DNA of 64,000 nt. Source: Cyanophora paradoxa (lineage: Eukaryota; Glaucocystophyceae; Cyanophorales; Cyanophoraceae). Made by a program: the position numbers and the translations under genes. Below are positions 53,535 to 64,000 of the stretch, piece by piece (the stretch's first letter is position 1; each line of letters opens with the position of its first letter). Under the pieces are notes generated by a model that saw only the letters and a program-made list of their open reading frames with translations, searched no databases and was not told where the DNA came from. The stretch covers positions 124,001 through 188,000 of the forward strand of contig QPMI01000560.1 in assembly GCA_004431415.1 (NCBI GenBank), given 5' to 3'.

Positions 53535-56500
53535 CTAGAGGGAGATGAGGGAGGGGCTGGAGCCCCTGGCGGGCCCCCCCCGGCCCAGCGAGAGGCCGTC
53601 CTCGCCCTCGCCCTCGCCCTCCGCCCCCTCCTCCTCGCCCTCCTCGCCGTCCAGGGAGGCGGGGCCGGCGGGGGCGGGGCCGGCGGCCGGGGGCGGGCCG
53701 GGGGCGTCGGGGTCGAGGAGGCCGGAGCCGTGCGCGAGCTGCCGCCGCACGAGGCTCCGGTAGAGGCCCCCGGGCCGCCCCAGCAGCTCCTCGTGCCGCC
53801 CCTGCGCCAAGCGTAAGCTAAGCTTCAGCCACGCCAAGCTAAGCTCAGGAATGCGGGCCTGCTCGACGATGCGGCCGCCGGAGACGACGCAGACGAGGTC
53901 GGCGTCCTTGACGGTGGAGAGGCGGTGGGCGATGACGAGGACGGTGCGCCCCGCCATCAGCCGCTGCAGCGCCTCGTGCACCACGTGCTCGCTCTCCGCG
54001 TCCAGCGCCGACGTCGCCTCGTCGAGGAGGAGGATGCGCGGGTCCATCAGCAGCGCCCGCGCGATGGCGATGCGCTGCTTCTGCCCCCCGGAGAGGCGGA
54101 TGCCGCGCTCGCCGACGAGGGTCCCGTACTGCTCGGGGAAGTGCGTGATGAAGTCGTGCGCGTTCGCCTGCCGCGCCGCCTGCCGCGCCCCTCAGCCTCA
54201 GCCTCAGGAGAGCTCAGAGCTCAGGGCGGGAGGGGGCGCACGCGCTCCACGGCGGCCTGGTCGGCGCGGGCCTCGTCGTGAACGCCGTACCGTATGTTCT
54301 CCTCCACGCTCGCCGCGAACTGCAGAGGAAGGGAGGGAGTGAGGGGCGGAGCCGGGCGGGGCCGGGGCGGGGCGGGGCGGGGCGGACGAGGACGGGCTCC
54401 TGGGAGACGAGGGCGACGTGGCGGTGGAGCCAGCGGGGGTCGAGCTCGCGCAGGTCCACCCCGTCCACCGTGATCCGCCCCGCGCTCGCCTCGTAGAAGC
54501 GCTCCAGCAGGTTCACCACCGTCGTCTGTGCGTCTCGCCCCGTCAGCTCAGCTCCAGCGCCGCGCAGGGAGGAGGCGAGGGCGCCCACCTTGCCGCCCCC
54601 CGAGGGGCCCACCAGGGCGACGACCTGCCGGCGGGTGGGGCCGGTCAGGGGCCGGGGGCGGGAGGGGCAGGCGGGGGCGGGGGCGGGGCCGGGGGCGGGC
54701 CTGGCCGGGGCGGAGGTGGAGGGAGACGCCCGAGAGGACCTCGCGCTCGGGGCGGGCGGGGTACGCGAAGGCCACCCCCTCGAAGCGCACCTCCCCCGCG
54801 CACCCCGCCGGCTGCAGCCCGCCCTCGATGTTCACCGCCGGCTGCGCGCGGGTGAGATGAGATGAGGGACGGGGCGGGGCGGGGCGGGGCGGGGCGGGGC
54901 GGGGCGGGGCGCGGGCCTTGCGCTCGAGGAGCTCGAAGACGCGGGCGCCGGCGCCGGCGGCCTTCGCGAAGTCGGCGTAGATGCGCGAGATGCCCCCGAG
55001 CGCTGGCCCCGGCCCCTCAGAAGAGAAGAGGAGGCTGCGGGGCGGAGCGGGGCGGGGCGGGCGGGCGGGGGCGGGCGGGGCGCGCCGGTGCCGACGAAAA
55101 TCATGTAGAGGACGAAGGAGAGGAGCCGCCTGCGCGCGCGGGCGCGACGGCCGCGGCGAGGGGCGGAGGTCAGCGGCGGGGCCGCGGGCTCTCAGGCTCC
55201 CAAGCGGGCGGGCGGACCCCGGGGAGAGGAGGCCGTCGAGGGCGAGGCGGCCGCCGTAGAAGAGGACGAGCACGACCGCCACCGTCGACACCGCCGACAC
55301 GAAGCCTGAGGAGGGGGCGGGGGCGCTTCGGCGTGAGCGCGCGCGCGCTGGAGACGGAGGGAGGGCGGGCGGGCGAGCGCACAGTCGAAGGCGGCGTAGC
55401 CGACGGCGGTGCGCATTGCCATCCTGCGCGCGCCCCGTGAGCGCGGGCTGGGGCGGGAGAGGAGGAAGGGAAGCGGGCGGGCCTGTAGGCCTCGTCGACG
55501 CGGGCGGAGTAGCGCTCGAGCTCGCGCGCCTCCCGGCTGAACGAGCGCACCTGCGCCCCGCCCCGCCCCGCCCGCCCTCAGCCCCCGCGCAGGGGGGCCT
55601 TGCAGTGAAGGAAAAGGGGCGCGCGGTGCGGATGTTGCTGATGGCCTCCTCCGCGGCCACCGTCGCCAGCGCCAGCGCCTCTTGAACCTCTGCGGTCCCA
55701 GGGGGGGGTGGGGGGGGGCGGGGAGAGGGGCGAGGGGCGAGGGGGGCGAGGGGGCGCGCACGGCGGCCGACGGCCTTCATGAAGCGCCCGAAGCTACGCG
55801 CAGGAGGTCAGTGCTACTCTTAGACTGCATCCGAGCGGGAGAGTCACCTTACGGCGCCGATGGAGACGGCGGGGGTGACCGCCAGCATGAGCTGCGAGGC
55901 CGGGCTCAGCTGGGCGGGGGCCGCGGGCCGAGGGGCGGGTGGGGCACGAGGGTGAGGCGCCAGGAGATGGAGAGGAGGAGGACGAGGCCGGCGGCCGCCT
56001 GCCCCCGCACCCCCTCAGCGCCGCGCGGAGGGCGGGGCCGGGCGCCGGGGGCGGGCCTGGAGGGCGGAGCGGAGGAGCTGCGCGATGTTCTGCGTCACCG
56101 CGCTCTGGATGACCTGCCCGCGGCCCCGGTCAGAGGGGCCACGGGTGCTGGGCGGGGCCCCGGGGCGGGCGGGGCGGCGAGACGGGCCTGGCAGTCGCCG
56201 GAGAGGCGGTTGACGAGCTCGCCTGTGCGCGTCGTGTCGAAGAAGGCGACCTCCTGCGCCACCACCGCCCCGAAGAGCCGCCTGCGCGGCGCAGCTCAGC
56301 CGCCAAGGCTGGGCTTGGAGTGGCCGCGGGGGCGGGCTGGCGCGCTTGCGGAGGCGGGCGACGACGCGCTCCGACGCGAGGGAGAGGAGGTAGGAGCGGA
56401 AGAAGGAGGCCACCCCGCCCGCCAGCGCGATCCCCACCAGCGCCAGCATGGCGGCCCGCAGCTGCGCCAGCCCTGCCCCAAGCCTCGATGAGGGCGCACG

Positions 56501-57301
56501 GGGGCGGGGCGGGGCGGGGCGGGGCGGGCCGGCGTCGCGGGAGGGGCTGCTCCCGATCACGTCGATGATGCGCCCGATGAAGGCCGGCAGCGCCAGCGTC
56601 GAGCCGGCCGCTGCCGCCCGACCTCAGCGGCCGCGGCGGCAGCGGCGGGGGCGGGGGGGCGAGGCGGACAGGCGAGGGCGCAGAGGCAGCCGGCGGCGAT
56701 GACGTGCGCCTCGGGGCGCGCGAGGGCCGCCAGCTGGCCCGGCTTCAGCGGCTCCGCCTCCTTCTTCCCCTTCTCCTCCTCCGCGCCCCCGCCCACGGCC
56801 TCCGCGCGCGCCGCGCCCGGCCCCGTCTCCTCGTCCCCCGCCAGCGCGCTGTAGCCCGCCCCGGGGCGCCCGCCCGCCGCCGCCCGGTCCCCCGGTTCGT
56901 CGCTGCCGCGTGCAGCCTGCCGGCCGGGCCGCGGCCGGCGCCGGGTCGGGTTGGTGGGGCTCGAGACAGGCGAGGGGGGCCGCGGGGAGGGCGCACGCGA
57001 AGGCGACGGCCTGCAGAAGGACGAAGAGGGCACTGTAGGCGACGGCGGCGGCCGCAACGGCGCTGCCGCCGCCCCCCGCCGGCGCCGCGGCCGCCCCCTT
57101 GGCGCACAGGGCCGCACCGAAAACGGCGGCCACGGCGGCGACGTAGAGAATCTGGCGCCGGCTGTAGCGCTCGCGCACGGGCCAGACGGCCGGGAGGAAG
57201 CAGATGGCGCGAAGAAGTGCGAGTGCCAGGAGGTCCGCCGTCGACGACGAGAAGCTGTATACGCTCTGCCCCCCGCCGTCGCCCCTAAGCCCGGAGAACA
57301 A
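53535..57301 (-). CDS. ABCB/TAP-type half ABC transporter
   Basis: ATP-driven exporter half-molecule that should dimerise. Start at 57301 ([17 protein letters not shown]). Extra N-terminal hydrophobic segments follow ([50 protein letters not shown]), then the core membrane domain in small exons ([20 protein letters not shown] 56390, [20 protein letters not shown] 56230, [70 protein letters not shown]). The nucleotide-binding domain has [20 protein letters not shown] (54790), Walker A GPSGGGK split by an intron from [14 protein letters not shown] (54520), Q-loop [10 protein letters not shown], signature [18 protein letters not shown] (54100), Walker [16 protein letters not shown] (54040) and H-loop [14 protein letters not shown]. 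All catalytic motifs are intact. The C-terminal tail is acidic ([16 protein letters not shown]), stop at 53535. Intron count exceeds ten. The N-terminal extra helices recall TAP/ABCB9-like proteins. Confidence 0.9.
54871..54910 (+). repeat. (GGGGC)8 tract in an ABC-transporter intron
   Basis: Eight perfect GGGGC units on the plus strand, the template strand for this minus-strand gene. Shorter versions occur in most introns of the window. The plus strand could form G-quadruplexes; the transcript itself is C-rich. Confidence 0.9.
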
Positions 57302-58154
57302 GCGGCGAGCACGGGCGGCGCACCGTATCCTCGTCCGAAGCGACGTAGAGCATCGTAACGCTGCCGAGCGCGGGTCGAGATGTTAGCGCGCTGGCAAGCG
57401 CTTGCCCGGCGCTAGCGAGCCAATATCTCGGTAAACGCGATCCAACGAACTCCTTCTCGTGCAGCGTACGCATAGCGGTGCGCGTACGCGCCCGGGGATC
57501 GAGCGCGCGCGTCTAAGCGCGATCCGGGCTGCGCGACCTCGTCACGCTCACCCAACATAGTCCACGAATATAAGGGCGCGTAGAAAGCGCTGTCTTCGCG
57601 GCACCGGCTTGCTGGGCTTTTCGATTGCGCCGTCCAGCCTCGCGGACCGTTCCCGCAATCCACGCCCGCCCCCCCGCCCAACTCCCCTCCAGCCCATCGT
57701 GAGGGACGACCAGAGCTCGCTGAATGCGCTGCTCTCGATGCAACGCTTAAACGTGATGCGGGCTTGGAGCCGACAAGCTTGTGATGCTGTATCCCCCCGG
57801 CCTCGGGCAACCGACGCTCCAATTCGCGGCTGCCGGCGGCGGGCACCTGCAGCTGAGGCCTCGCATCGCCTTTTAGGCTACCGCAGTACTGCTTGAGCAT
57901 GGGATCCGGAGGCTCGCCTCAGATGCCGCTCACCGGCCGACAGCCCAAAGCCCCCTGCCCCCTATGCGCGCACGCCCGCCGCATGCGCATCCGCGACATC
58001 CCGTGGCCGTGAAGTTCAAAAGGGACCGAAGTTCTAATGAGACCGGCGGACACGGTCGCGAGGGGGCCAGAAACGCGCCCGAGGGCCGCGCCGGGGCCGC
58101 GCCGGGCGGGCGGGCAGGGCGGGGGCGGGGGGGCGGGGCGGGCGGCGCCGCCGG
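57302..58154. other. Upstream region of the ABC gene and 3' flank of the TPS gene
   Basis: 853 bp without a supported gene. It contains palindromic pieces (GCGCGTACGCGC near 57480, AAGCGCTTGC near 57395). Small open frames have no recognisable features. Confidence 0.45.
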
Positions 58155-61100
58155 TCAGGCGAGGTTCGAGAGGTTGTGTGCGGCGTCGAACGAGCTGAAG
58201 CTCCCCTGCGCGAGAGCGAGAGCGTTGGCGGGGCGTCGGGGGCGGGGGCGGGGGCGGGGGCGGGGCGGGGCGGACGCGGGAGGAGGAGGAGCGGTTGCGG
58301 GCGAGGGCGGAGAGGAGCTCGTTGGTCTCCTCGTAGTTGTCGAGGAAGTACTTGGCGTGGCTCGGCTTGCGCCCGATCGTGATCGAGAACGAGGCGAGCT
58401 CCGACGGGTGCGGGTGCCCCGAGAGCGACGGGTAGCCCGACCCCGGCACGCCGAGCGCCGGCGAGTCGAGGCCCGAGGCGGCGGGGCCGCCGAGGGCGGG
58501 GGGCGGCAGGGCGGGGGCCGGCATGGCGCCGAAGGCGGGAGAGGCGGGGGTGTGCTGCGGGGAGCCGCCGGCGGAGGAGGTGGAGCGGGTGCGGCCGAGG
58601 TGGAGGCCCCAGTTGCAGCCGGGCGACTCGGCGTAGTTCTCGAGCGCGTTGAACATCTCCTCGTCCGAGCGGTCGTCCCCGATCACCAGCACGAAGTCCA
58701 CGCAGGGGATCCCCATGCTCCGGCTCTGCTCCGCCAGGTCCCCCAGGATGCGCTCCACGGTGGAGCCCTTGTTGCACATGCGCGGCTTCACCTCCACGAT
58801 CCCCTTGCCGTTGACGACCTGCACGGGGAAGGCCCCCAGCACGTTGTCCAGGTGGTCGTGCAGCTCCTTCGCCTGCATCGCGCCTGCCCCCGCCGATAAG
58901 GATCGAGAGAGAGAGAGAGGGGAGGGCGCTGGGCCGGGTCGGGGTACCGCACCGAAGTCGGGGTCGGCGTCGCGGAAGTGCCAGACGAGGGCGCACTCCT
59001 TGGCCTCGATGTAGGCCCCGTCCGTGCGCTCCGTGTAGCTCTGCAGCAGGTCCAGCGCAGCCTCCATCCAGCTCTGGTCCAGCGACGGCACCGAGAGCCG
59101 CCACCCCTCCGGCGCCTCGGGGCCGTACCGGTAGTAGATGCCGTGCTCGGCGGCGAGGCCGAGCTTGGGGACGGAGCCGAACCAGCGCTCGAGGATCTTG
59201 CGCTCGCGCCCCGCGACGATGAAGACGGTGTTGTGGGGGTCGTTGCAGAGGGCCTTGAGGCCGTTGAGGACGGCCTCCGAGGGGGCCTGCCGCGCCGTCT
59301 CGCGCCCGCCCGGCACCAGCGTGCCCTCGTAGTCGAGGACGATGAGGCGGCGCTTGGAGCGGCGGTAGGAGCGGACGATCTCGTCGAAGTCGGCCTTCTT
59401 GAAGCCGGTGCCGAACTCGAGGACGCGGAAGCCGGTGCCCAGGCCGAGCGACATGTAGGTGCTCTTGTCGGCCTTCTCGGCGGCCGCCTCGAGGTCGGCC
59501 AGGAACGAGTCGGCCCACGTCTGCGTCGTGTGCCGCGTCACGTACTCGTAGTCCTTGTCGTGCTTCACCTGCACGGGGGCCGGCGAGGGTGAGCGGCCGG
59601 CGGGGGCGGGAGAGGGGGCGAGGGGGCGGGCGGGCGGGCCTGGCGGTCGATGGGGGAGGCGGAGAGGGAGCGGTGGATGGCGGTGGCGACCTCCTCGGTG
59701 TTCCAGGGGTTGACGATGGAGGCGGCGGCGAGGCCGCGGCCGCAGCCGGTGAACTCGGAGACGACGAGGGTGCCGGAGCGGTCGCCGGAGCAGACGATGT
59801 ACTCGTAGGGGACGAGGTTGAGGCCGTCGCGGATGGAAGTGTTGACGACGACGTCGGCGACGCTGTAGAGCGCCACGCGCTCGTCGAAGGTCAGCGCCCG
59901 CTCGCTGAACTCCACGGGGCGGTACGTCCCCGTCGCGAACGCCGCGTCGATCTCCCCGATGAGCGCCCGGATCTCCTCCCGCAGCGCCGCCTGCTCCTCG
60001 TGCCGCGCGTTCTTCGGCAGGCCGATCTGCACCAGGTGCACGCGCCCGCGCAGCTGGGGGTACGACGTCAGGAGCTGCTTGAAGGCCATCAGCTTGAGAG
60101 GGATGCCCTTGAGCTTGTCCATGTCGTCGATGCCGAGGAGGACGGTGCGGCCGCGGTACCGCGCCGCCATCTGGTGCGCGCTCTCCCGCACCGCCGGCAC
60201 CTCCAGGCGCTGGATGAACCGATCCGGGTCGATCCCCACGTGCGACACGCGCACCTGCCCCGCGCCCCGCCGTCATCGGCCGGCGCTTCCGAGGGGCCGC
60301 GCGGAGGGGGGCGGCGGGCACCATGACGTGGCGCCCGTTGTACTCGACGCCGAGGAAGCCGCCGCGGCGGGACTCGAACTGGAGGCCGAGCATGCGGACG
60401 CAGCAGGAGAGGAAGTGACGGGCGAAGTCGAAGAGGTGGAAGCCGACGAGAGAGGCCGAGAGCATGCCGCGGAGGATGTCCTCGCGGATGGGCAGCGTGC
60501 GCAGCACCTCGGACGAGGGGAAGGGCGTGTGGAGGAAGATGCCGATCTTGGCGGCGTGCAGCCGGCGCCGGATGAGCGTCGGGAGCAGCAGCAGGTGGTA
60601 GTCGTGCACCCAGATCATGTCCCCCTCGTTGTACACCTGCCGTCGGCCCGCCGCGTCGGCGCCCGGCGCGGGGCGGGGCGGGGGCGGCCGATGGGGGCGG
60701 GCGGGGGCGCGGGGCGGGCACCTCGATGATGCTTTGGGCGAAGCGGTTGTTGACGGCGGAGTAGGCCTGCCAGAGGCGGCGGTCGAACTCCTTGGTCGTC
60801 GAGCCCGACGTGTCCAGGATGTTGTGGAAGAGCAGCCACATCTACCGGCCGCCCCCTCAGCCGCCCTGGCCGTGGGGCGCGGGCGGGCGGGCGGGCGGGG
60901 GGAGGGCGCGCCTGGGACTTGCAGAAGCCGTGGTAGTGGTCGTCGACGGACTCCTTCTCGAGGAAGACGGGCACGCAGCTGTGCTCGTCGAGCAGCTGCT
61001 TGGCGACGCGCTCGTGCTCGTCGGGGGGGACGTAGCACGAGGGCCAGCCGACCCAGAGGAGGCGCGTCTTCCCCTGCATGCTGCGCTTGAGGCCCTGCGA

Positions 61101-62036
61101 GGTCAGGTAGAGGGCGTCGTCGTCCCAGCGGAAGCTCCACGTCCCGTCCTCCGCCCGCGAGGGTATCACCGGCAGCCGGTACAGCACCACGATCACCGTC
61201 GTCGAGCGCGGCAGCGAGAAGGTCGCCTGCCGCGCCAGGTCCGCGTGGTGCGGGTGCGTCGCCAGCTTCGACCGCTGCGCCCCGCGCGCCAAAAGGAGCG
61301 CGTCGTTGAGAGCAGGTCGGCGAACCGGCGCGGCACCGCGGGCGGCGCGATGGGCGAGGGGCAGAAGGAGCGCACCTCGGTGAGGTTGATCGGCGTCGTC
61401 GCGCCCCTGTTCCCGGGCCCCGAGCCCATCGAGCCGAAGTTGCCGTCATCCTGGATGATGACTCCAGCCGTGGGATTGAGTGCTCGGTTCGCAGCCAGCA
61501 CCTCCCACCGGATCTCGGCCGACCCGCGCACAACGTACTTGTACTGCACCGGCAGATTCGGGGGGAGCTGGGCAGTCCCGCGCCATACGGGGTATCTGCG
61601 GTAACTAGGTCGAGGAAAGCAGCGCCCATGCCGGTGGCGGCAGAGCAAGGCCCCGCGCGCACAGAGCCGGACGCGTGCAGATCGCTGCCCGCGTCGCGGC
61701 CCGCAGCGCGGCGCAGCAAAGGGTAAAAGGATACGTTTCTGGCGTGGTCCTGAGAACGAGGCCCTGTGAAGGTTGCCACACGCCTGCGAGCGCGCATGGA
61801 TCAGCACATGGTGGGCGAAGCGGAAGGGGGTCTGGAGCGCCGATCCGGCACATAAAAGCATGTAAACACACACCGAGAGGCAAGCAATCGCCGACAACGA
61901 TCACGGAATCGGTCGGCTGCGTCTCAACCCGCACCAAGAAGGTCACCTCCGATATGGTGGGCCCGCGGGCTTCATCCGAGATAGTGAAGTTCGGCGGCTG
62001 CTGCCCAAGAATGGCTTTGGAATCGACGCGGCGCAT
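58155..62036 (-). CDS. Class II trehalose-6-phosphate synthase/phosphatase with N-terminal CBM20
   Basis: Makes and, in principle, dephosphorylates trehalose-6-phosphate. Start 62036 (MRRVDSKAILGQQPPNF). A CBM20 starch-binding domain comes first: SEVTFLVRVETQPTDSVIVV, GDCLPLG, VWQPSQGLVLRTTPETYPF, RGTAQLPPNLPVQYKYVVRG (61600-61500). The GT20 synthase domain has MIWVHDYHLLLLPTLIRRRL (60620-60560), LHTPFPSSEVLRTLPIREDI, ASLVGFHLFDFARHFLSCC, HVGIDPDRF, GIDDMDKLKGIPLKLMAF (60140-60080) and SIRDGLNLVPYEYIVCS (59845-59790). The phosphatase (HAD) domain has IVLDYEGTLVPGG (59345), FIVAGRERKILERWFGS, GLAAEHGIYYRYG, GKGIVEVKPRMCNKGS and VIGDDRSDEEMFNALENY (58690). HAD motif I reads D-Y-E-G-T rather than D-x-D-G-T. 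A Ser/Gly-rich insert and the tail QGSFSSFDAAHNLSNLA end at 58155. Confidence 0.92.
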
Positions 62037-62247
62037 GGTGAAGTTGCTGACACCACGGCGACGATCGAGCGATCCGGCTTAGTCGCGGACGCGCATCCGC
62101 TGAACTCGGATAGCGTGCGCTGAACGTGAATCCCGGGTGATCTGGATGCAATCCCAAGCGGCCAGCGATCAGGGCGAACGTAGGATGTCGTACCCGGACC
62201 GCGCCATCCCCCCCTCCAAAACTCGCCCTCAGCCCGAAGGCCCCGCG
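62037..62247. promoter_or_regulatory. 211-bp divergent region
   Basis: Lies between the start codons of the TPS gene and the plus-strand mitochondrial-type gene. No discrete motif identified. Confidence 0.35.
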
Positions 62248-63695
62248 ATGCTGGCGCTCCGCAGCATTGCTCGTGCCGCATCGGCGGCGCGGCTGGCGGC
62301 CCCCGCACACCCGCGCGCCGTAGTTGTCCAGCCGCGGCGCTGGTCGACGGCTCCACCCACGGGAACACCGCCGCCGTCGGGCGAGAGCGGTCCGTCCTCG
62401 TCGTCCGCACGTAAAGACGCCGTTGCGTCGAAGGTCCGGGCGATGTCGCCTGAGGAAGTGCTGGTTCGCCGATTCCGCCACGCCATACACGGTCAGCCCG
62501 TCAGCGCGGGCTCTGAGCGGCGCGCGCAGGTGCTCGACACGTACTCGCCGCGGGAGCTCCTCGAGCGCGGCAAGCGGATCATGGACGAGTTCAAGGCTCG
62601 CGGGGAGAAGCCGCCGCCGCAGGACGTGCTGTTCGAGCGGATGCTGCACGACATCATGCTGGAGCACAGGCGGAACCCCCGCGAGATCAAGTTGCCAAAG
62701 GGCATCCCGATGCCGGGCGAGATGCCGCCGTTGCCGGAGGGCCTGGAGACTCTGACCGCGGACACGCGGTTCGCGAAGGAGGTGGAGACGCGCCTGCAGA
62801 GGGCGCTGGACCTCGAGATGGCCGACATGGCCAAGCGGAAGCAGGCCGGCGGGGCCGTGCCCGCCTCGGGCCCCTCGGCGGGCGGCCCCGCCTCGGGCCC
62901 CTCTGCGGCCCCGCCCTCCGGAGAGGCCGGGGCCCTCGGGGCGGCGCCCCCGCCCGATCGCGAGCTCGACGAGGCTTTCGCGTGCGCCGCGCCGCCGCCC
63001 GCCCCCGCGCCGAGCCCCGCCCTCCGCCCGACCGCCCCCGCGCAGCAAGCAGATGACCAAGCTCCTCGACCAGTACGAGGAGCGCTTCCGGGCGCGTGCC
63101 GCCCCGCCTCGCCGGCCGCTGGCGCGTGCTCGTCTGAAGGGGCGGGGCGCAGAAGGTGAACCCGGAGCGGCCGGGGCTTGACAGGTGGCTCTCCACCCTC
63201 TTCTTCCTCTCCGTCTGCGGCTTCTTCCTCTACGACGGCCCGCCCCGCCGCCCCCGCGCCCGGGGCCCCGCCCCGATGCGGGCGCTGAGGCGGGGCGGGG
63301 CAGGCTTCGAGCGGTGGAGGAAGCACGAGCTGTGGAAGTGGCACGCGAACAACAGGATCAAGGAGCTCTCCGAGTACGCGGCCGGGGGGCAGGCGGCGGT
63401 GCGCGGCCCCTCCGCGTCGCCTTCTCGTCTCTTCCGGCCCCTGAGGCGGCGGGGGCGGGGGCAGAGGGAGGAGTTCCTGGCGGGGGCGCCGGCGCTGGCG
63501 CGGGCGCTGGCGGCCGAGCCCAGCGCGGAGCGCCAGGAGGCCATCCTCCGCGCCGCCATCGACCGCGCCTTCCCGCCCGCCCCCGCCCCCACCCCCATCC
63601 CCTCCCTCGACGCCTCTGCGCCCCCGTCTCCGCCCGCCCCGTCTCCGCCCGCCCCCGCCCCCTCGAGCGCTGCCCCCCCCGCCCGTGCGAGCTGA
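62248..63695 (+). CDS. Probable mitochondrial membrane protein of unknown function
   Basis: The ATG at 62248 gives MLALRSIARAASAARLAAPA, a clear mitochondrial presequence. A helical region follows (LVRRFRHAIHGQ, YSPRELLERGKRIMDEFKAR, LFERMLHDIMLEHRRNPREI, about 62460-62700). The motif KGIPMPGEMPPLPEGLE comes next, then a charged helix (FAKEVETRLQRALDLEMADM). After introns come KQMTKLLDQYEERFRARA, WLSTLFFLSVCGFFLYDGP (one membrane helix, about 63180-63237), FERWRKHELWKWHANNRIKE (63307-63366), and a C-terminal Ala/Pro-rich tail ending SSAAPPARAS. The layout recalls small organellar assembly factors, but no family was recognised. The upstream in-frame Met at 62185 is less likely because the presequence would be buried. 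Confidence 0.6.
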
Positions 63696-64000
63696 TTACG
63701 ACCGCGTCAGAGCCCCGTTGAATCCTAGATTTGAAGCCTGCGATGGGGTAGAGACCATCGGTTGGGAGGGGGGTAGGGGGCAGTTGAACTCGCCGCGAAG
63801 CTGCTCGCTGGACTTGAGTATAATCGAGTACGACGGCCCACACGAAGCACAGCGCACGCGGCCATTTCGAATTCCAGCTCCGCGCTCGAGCTCGCAGGCA
63901 GACTTCGGACTCGGCGCAGCTCGGCCTCTGCAGCAGCATTCGCCGAGTCGTACTTAAGCTGCCGCTTTCCCAGCTAGCTAAACCGCTCCCCGATGGATCT
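63696..64000. other. Downstream flank at the window edge
   Basis: About 300 bp, AT-richer, no gene seen. Ends in GCTAGCTAAACC-type sequence like other noncoding stretches of the window. Confidence 0.35.

Noticed and set aside
53535-57301. Broken Walker A (GPSGGGKV) in the ABC transporter
   Set aside because: The Val and following residues come from reading through an intron. Splicing at AAG|GTGGGC to ACGACGGTG restores GGK-TT.

Overview
The window is nuclear DNA of a very GC-rich eukaryotic microbe, most likely an alga or other protist. Genes sit close together on both strands. They are cut by many short introns, and they encode eukaryote-only proteins: PI4-kinase alpha, the MICOS core protein MIC60, condensin II CAP-G2, a NEK kinase, the AMSH deubiquitinase, Vms1 and a UAP56-binding export factor. 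No bacterial operon, plasmid, virus or insertion sequence was seen. The lineage cannot be fixed from sequence alone. GC-AG introns, a class II trehalose-phosphate synthase carrying a starch-binding domain, and the extreme GC content fit haptophyte-, alveolate- or red-lineage-type protists, but this is inference.

Introns are mostly 45-100 nt. Many have C-rich cores ((CCCCG)n on the coding strand), donors of the form GTGCG or GC, and a CTNAC/CTNAG branch-like motif roughly 8-20 nt before the AG. Very long antisense ORFs are by-products of GC content. Gene ends below are therefore given as whole spans from start codon to stop codon, and exon joins are stated where the reading frame proves them.

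Layout. 1-5.5 kb: PI4-kinase alpha (minus strand, 3' part beyond the edge). 5.9-9.6 kb: three unrecognised plus-strand genes. 9.9-15.9 kb: a long plus-strand gene ending in an AMSH-type JAMM deubiquitinase, with one intron holding a tandem array of C/D-box snoRNAs. 16.2-19.9 kb: MIC60 and an Aim18/46-like chalcone-isomerase-fold protein, head to head, 53 bp between start codons. 20.2-25.9 kb: two related LisH plus glutamine-rich proteins, separated by a noncoding mosaic that contains a recent copy of part of the AMSH-gene sequence. 27-31 kb: NEK kinase. 31.3-33.7 kb: mRNA-export factor. 34-38.5 kb: Sqs1-like R3H/G-patch protein. 39.2-41.7 kb: Vms1/ANKZF1. 42.1-43 kb: possible LRAT-like papain-fold protein. 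43.5-45.1 kb: secreted NHL-type propeller. 45.4-46.1 kb: organellar ribosomal protein bS15. 46.4-51 kb: condensin II CAP-G2. 51.3-53 kb: MDR oxidoreductase. 53.5-57.3 kb: ABCB-type transporter. 58.2-62 kb: CBM20-TPS-TPP fusion. 62.2-63.7 kb: probable mitochondrial membrane protein.

The strongest unusual signals are these. (1) A near-identical ~275-bp duplicate near 22.5 kb in which four 6-bp insertions all obey one rule: a triplet becomes triplet, reverse complement, triplet. The surrounding 1.1 kb is highly enriched in the same 9-mer pattern. (2) The dual-guide snoRNA array inside the AMSH intron. (3) The unusual intron grammar. (4) The MIC60/Aim18-like divergent pair.
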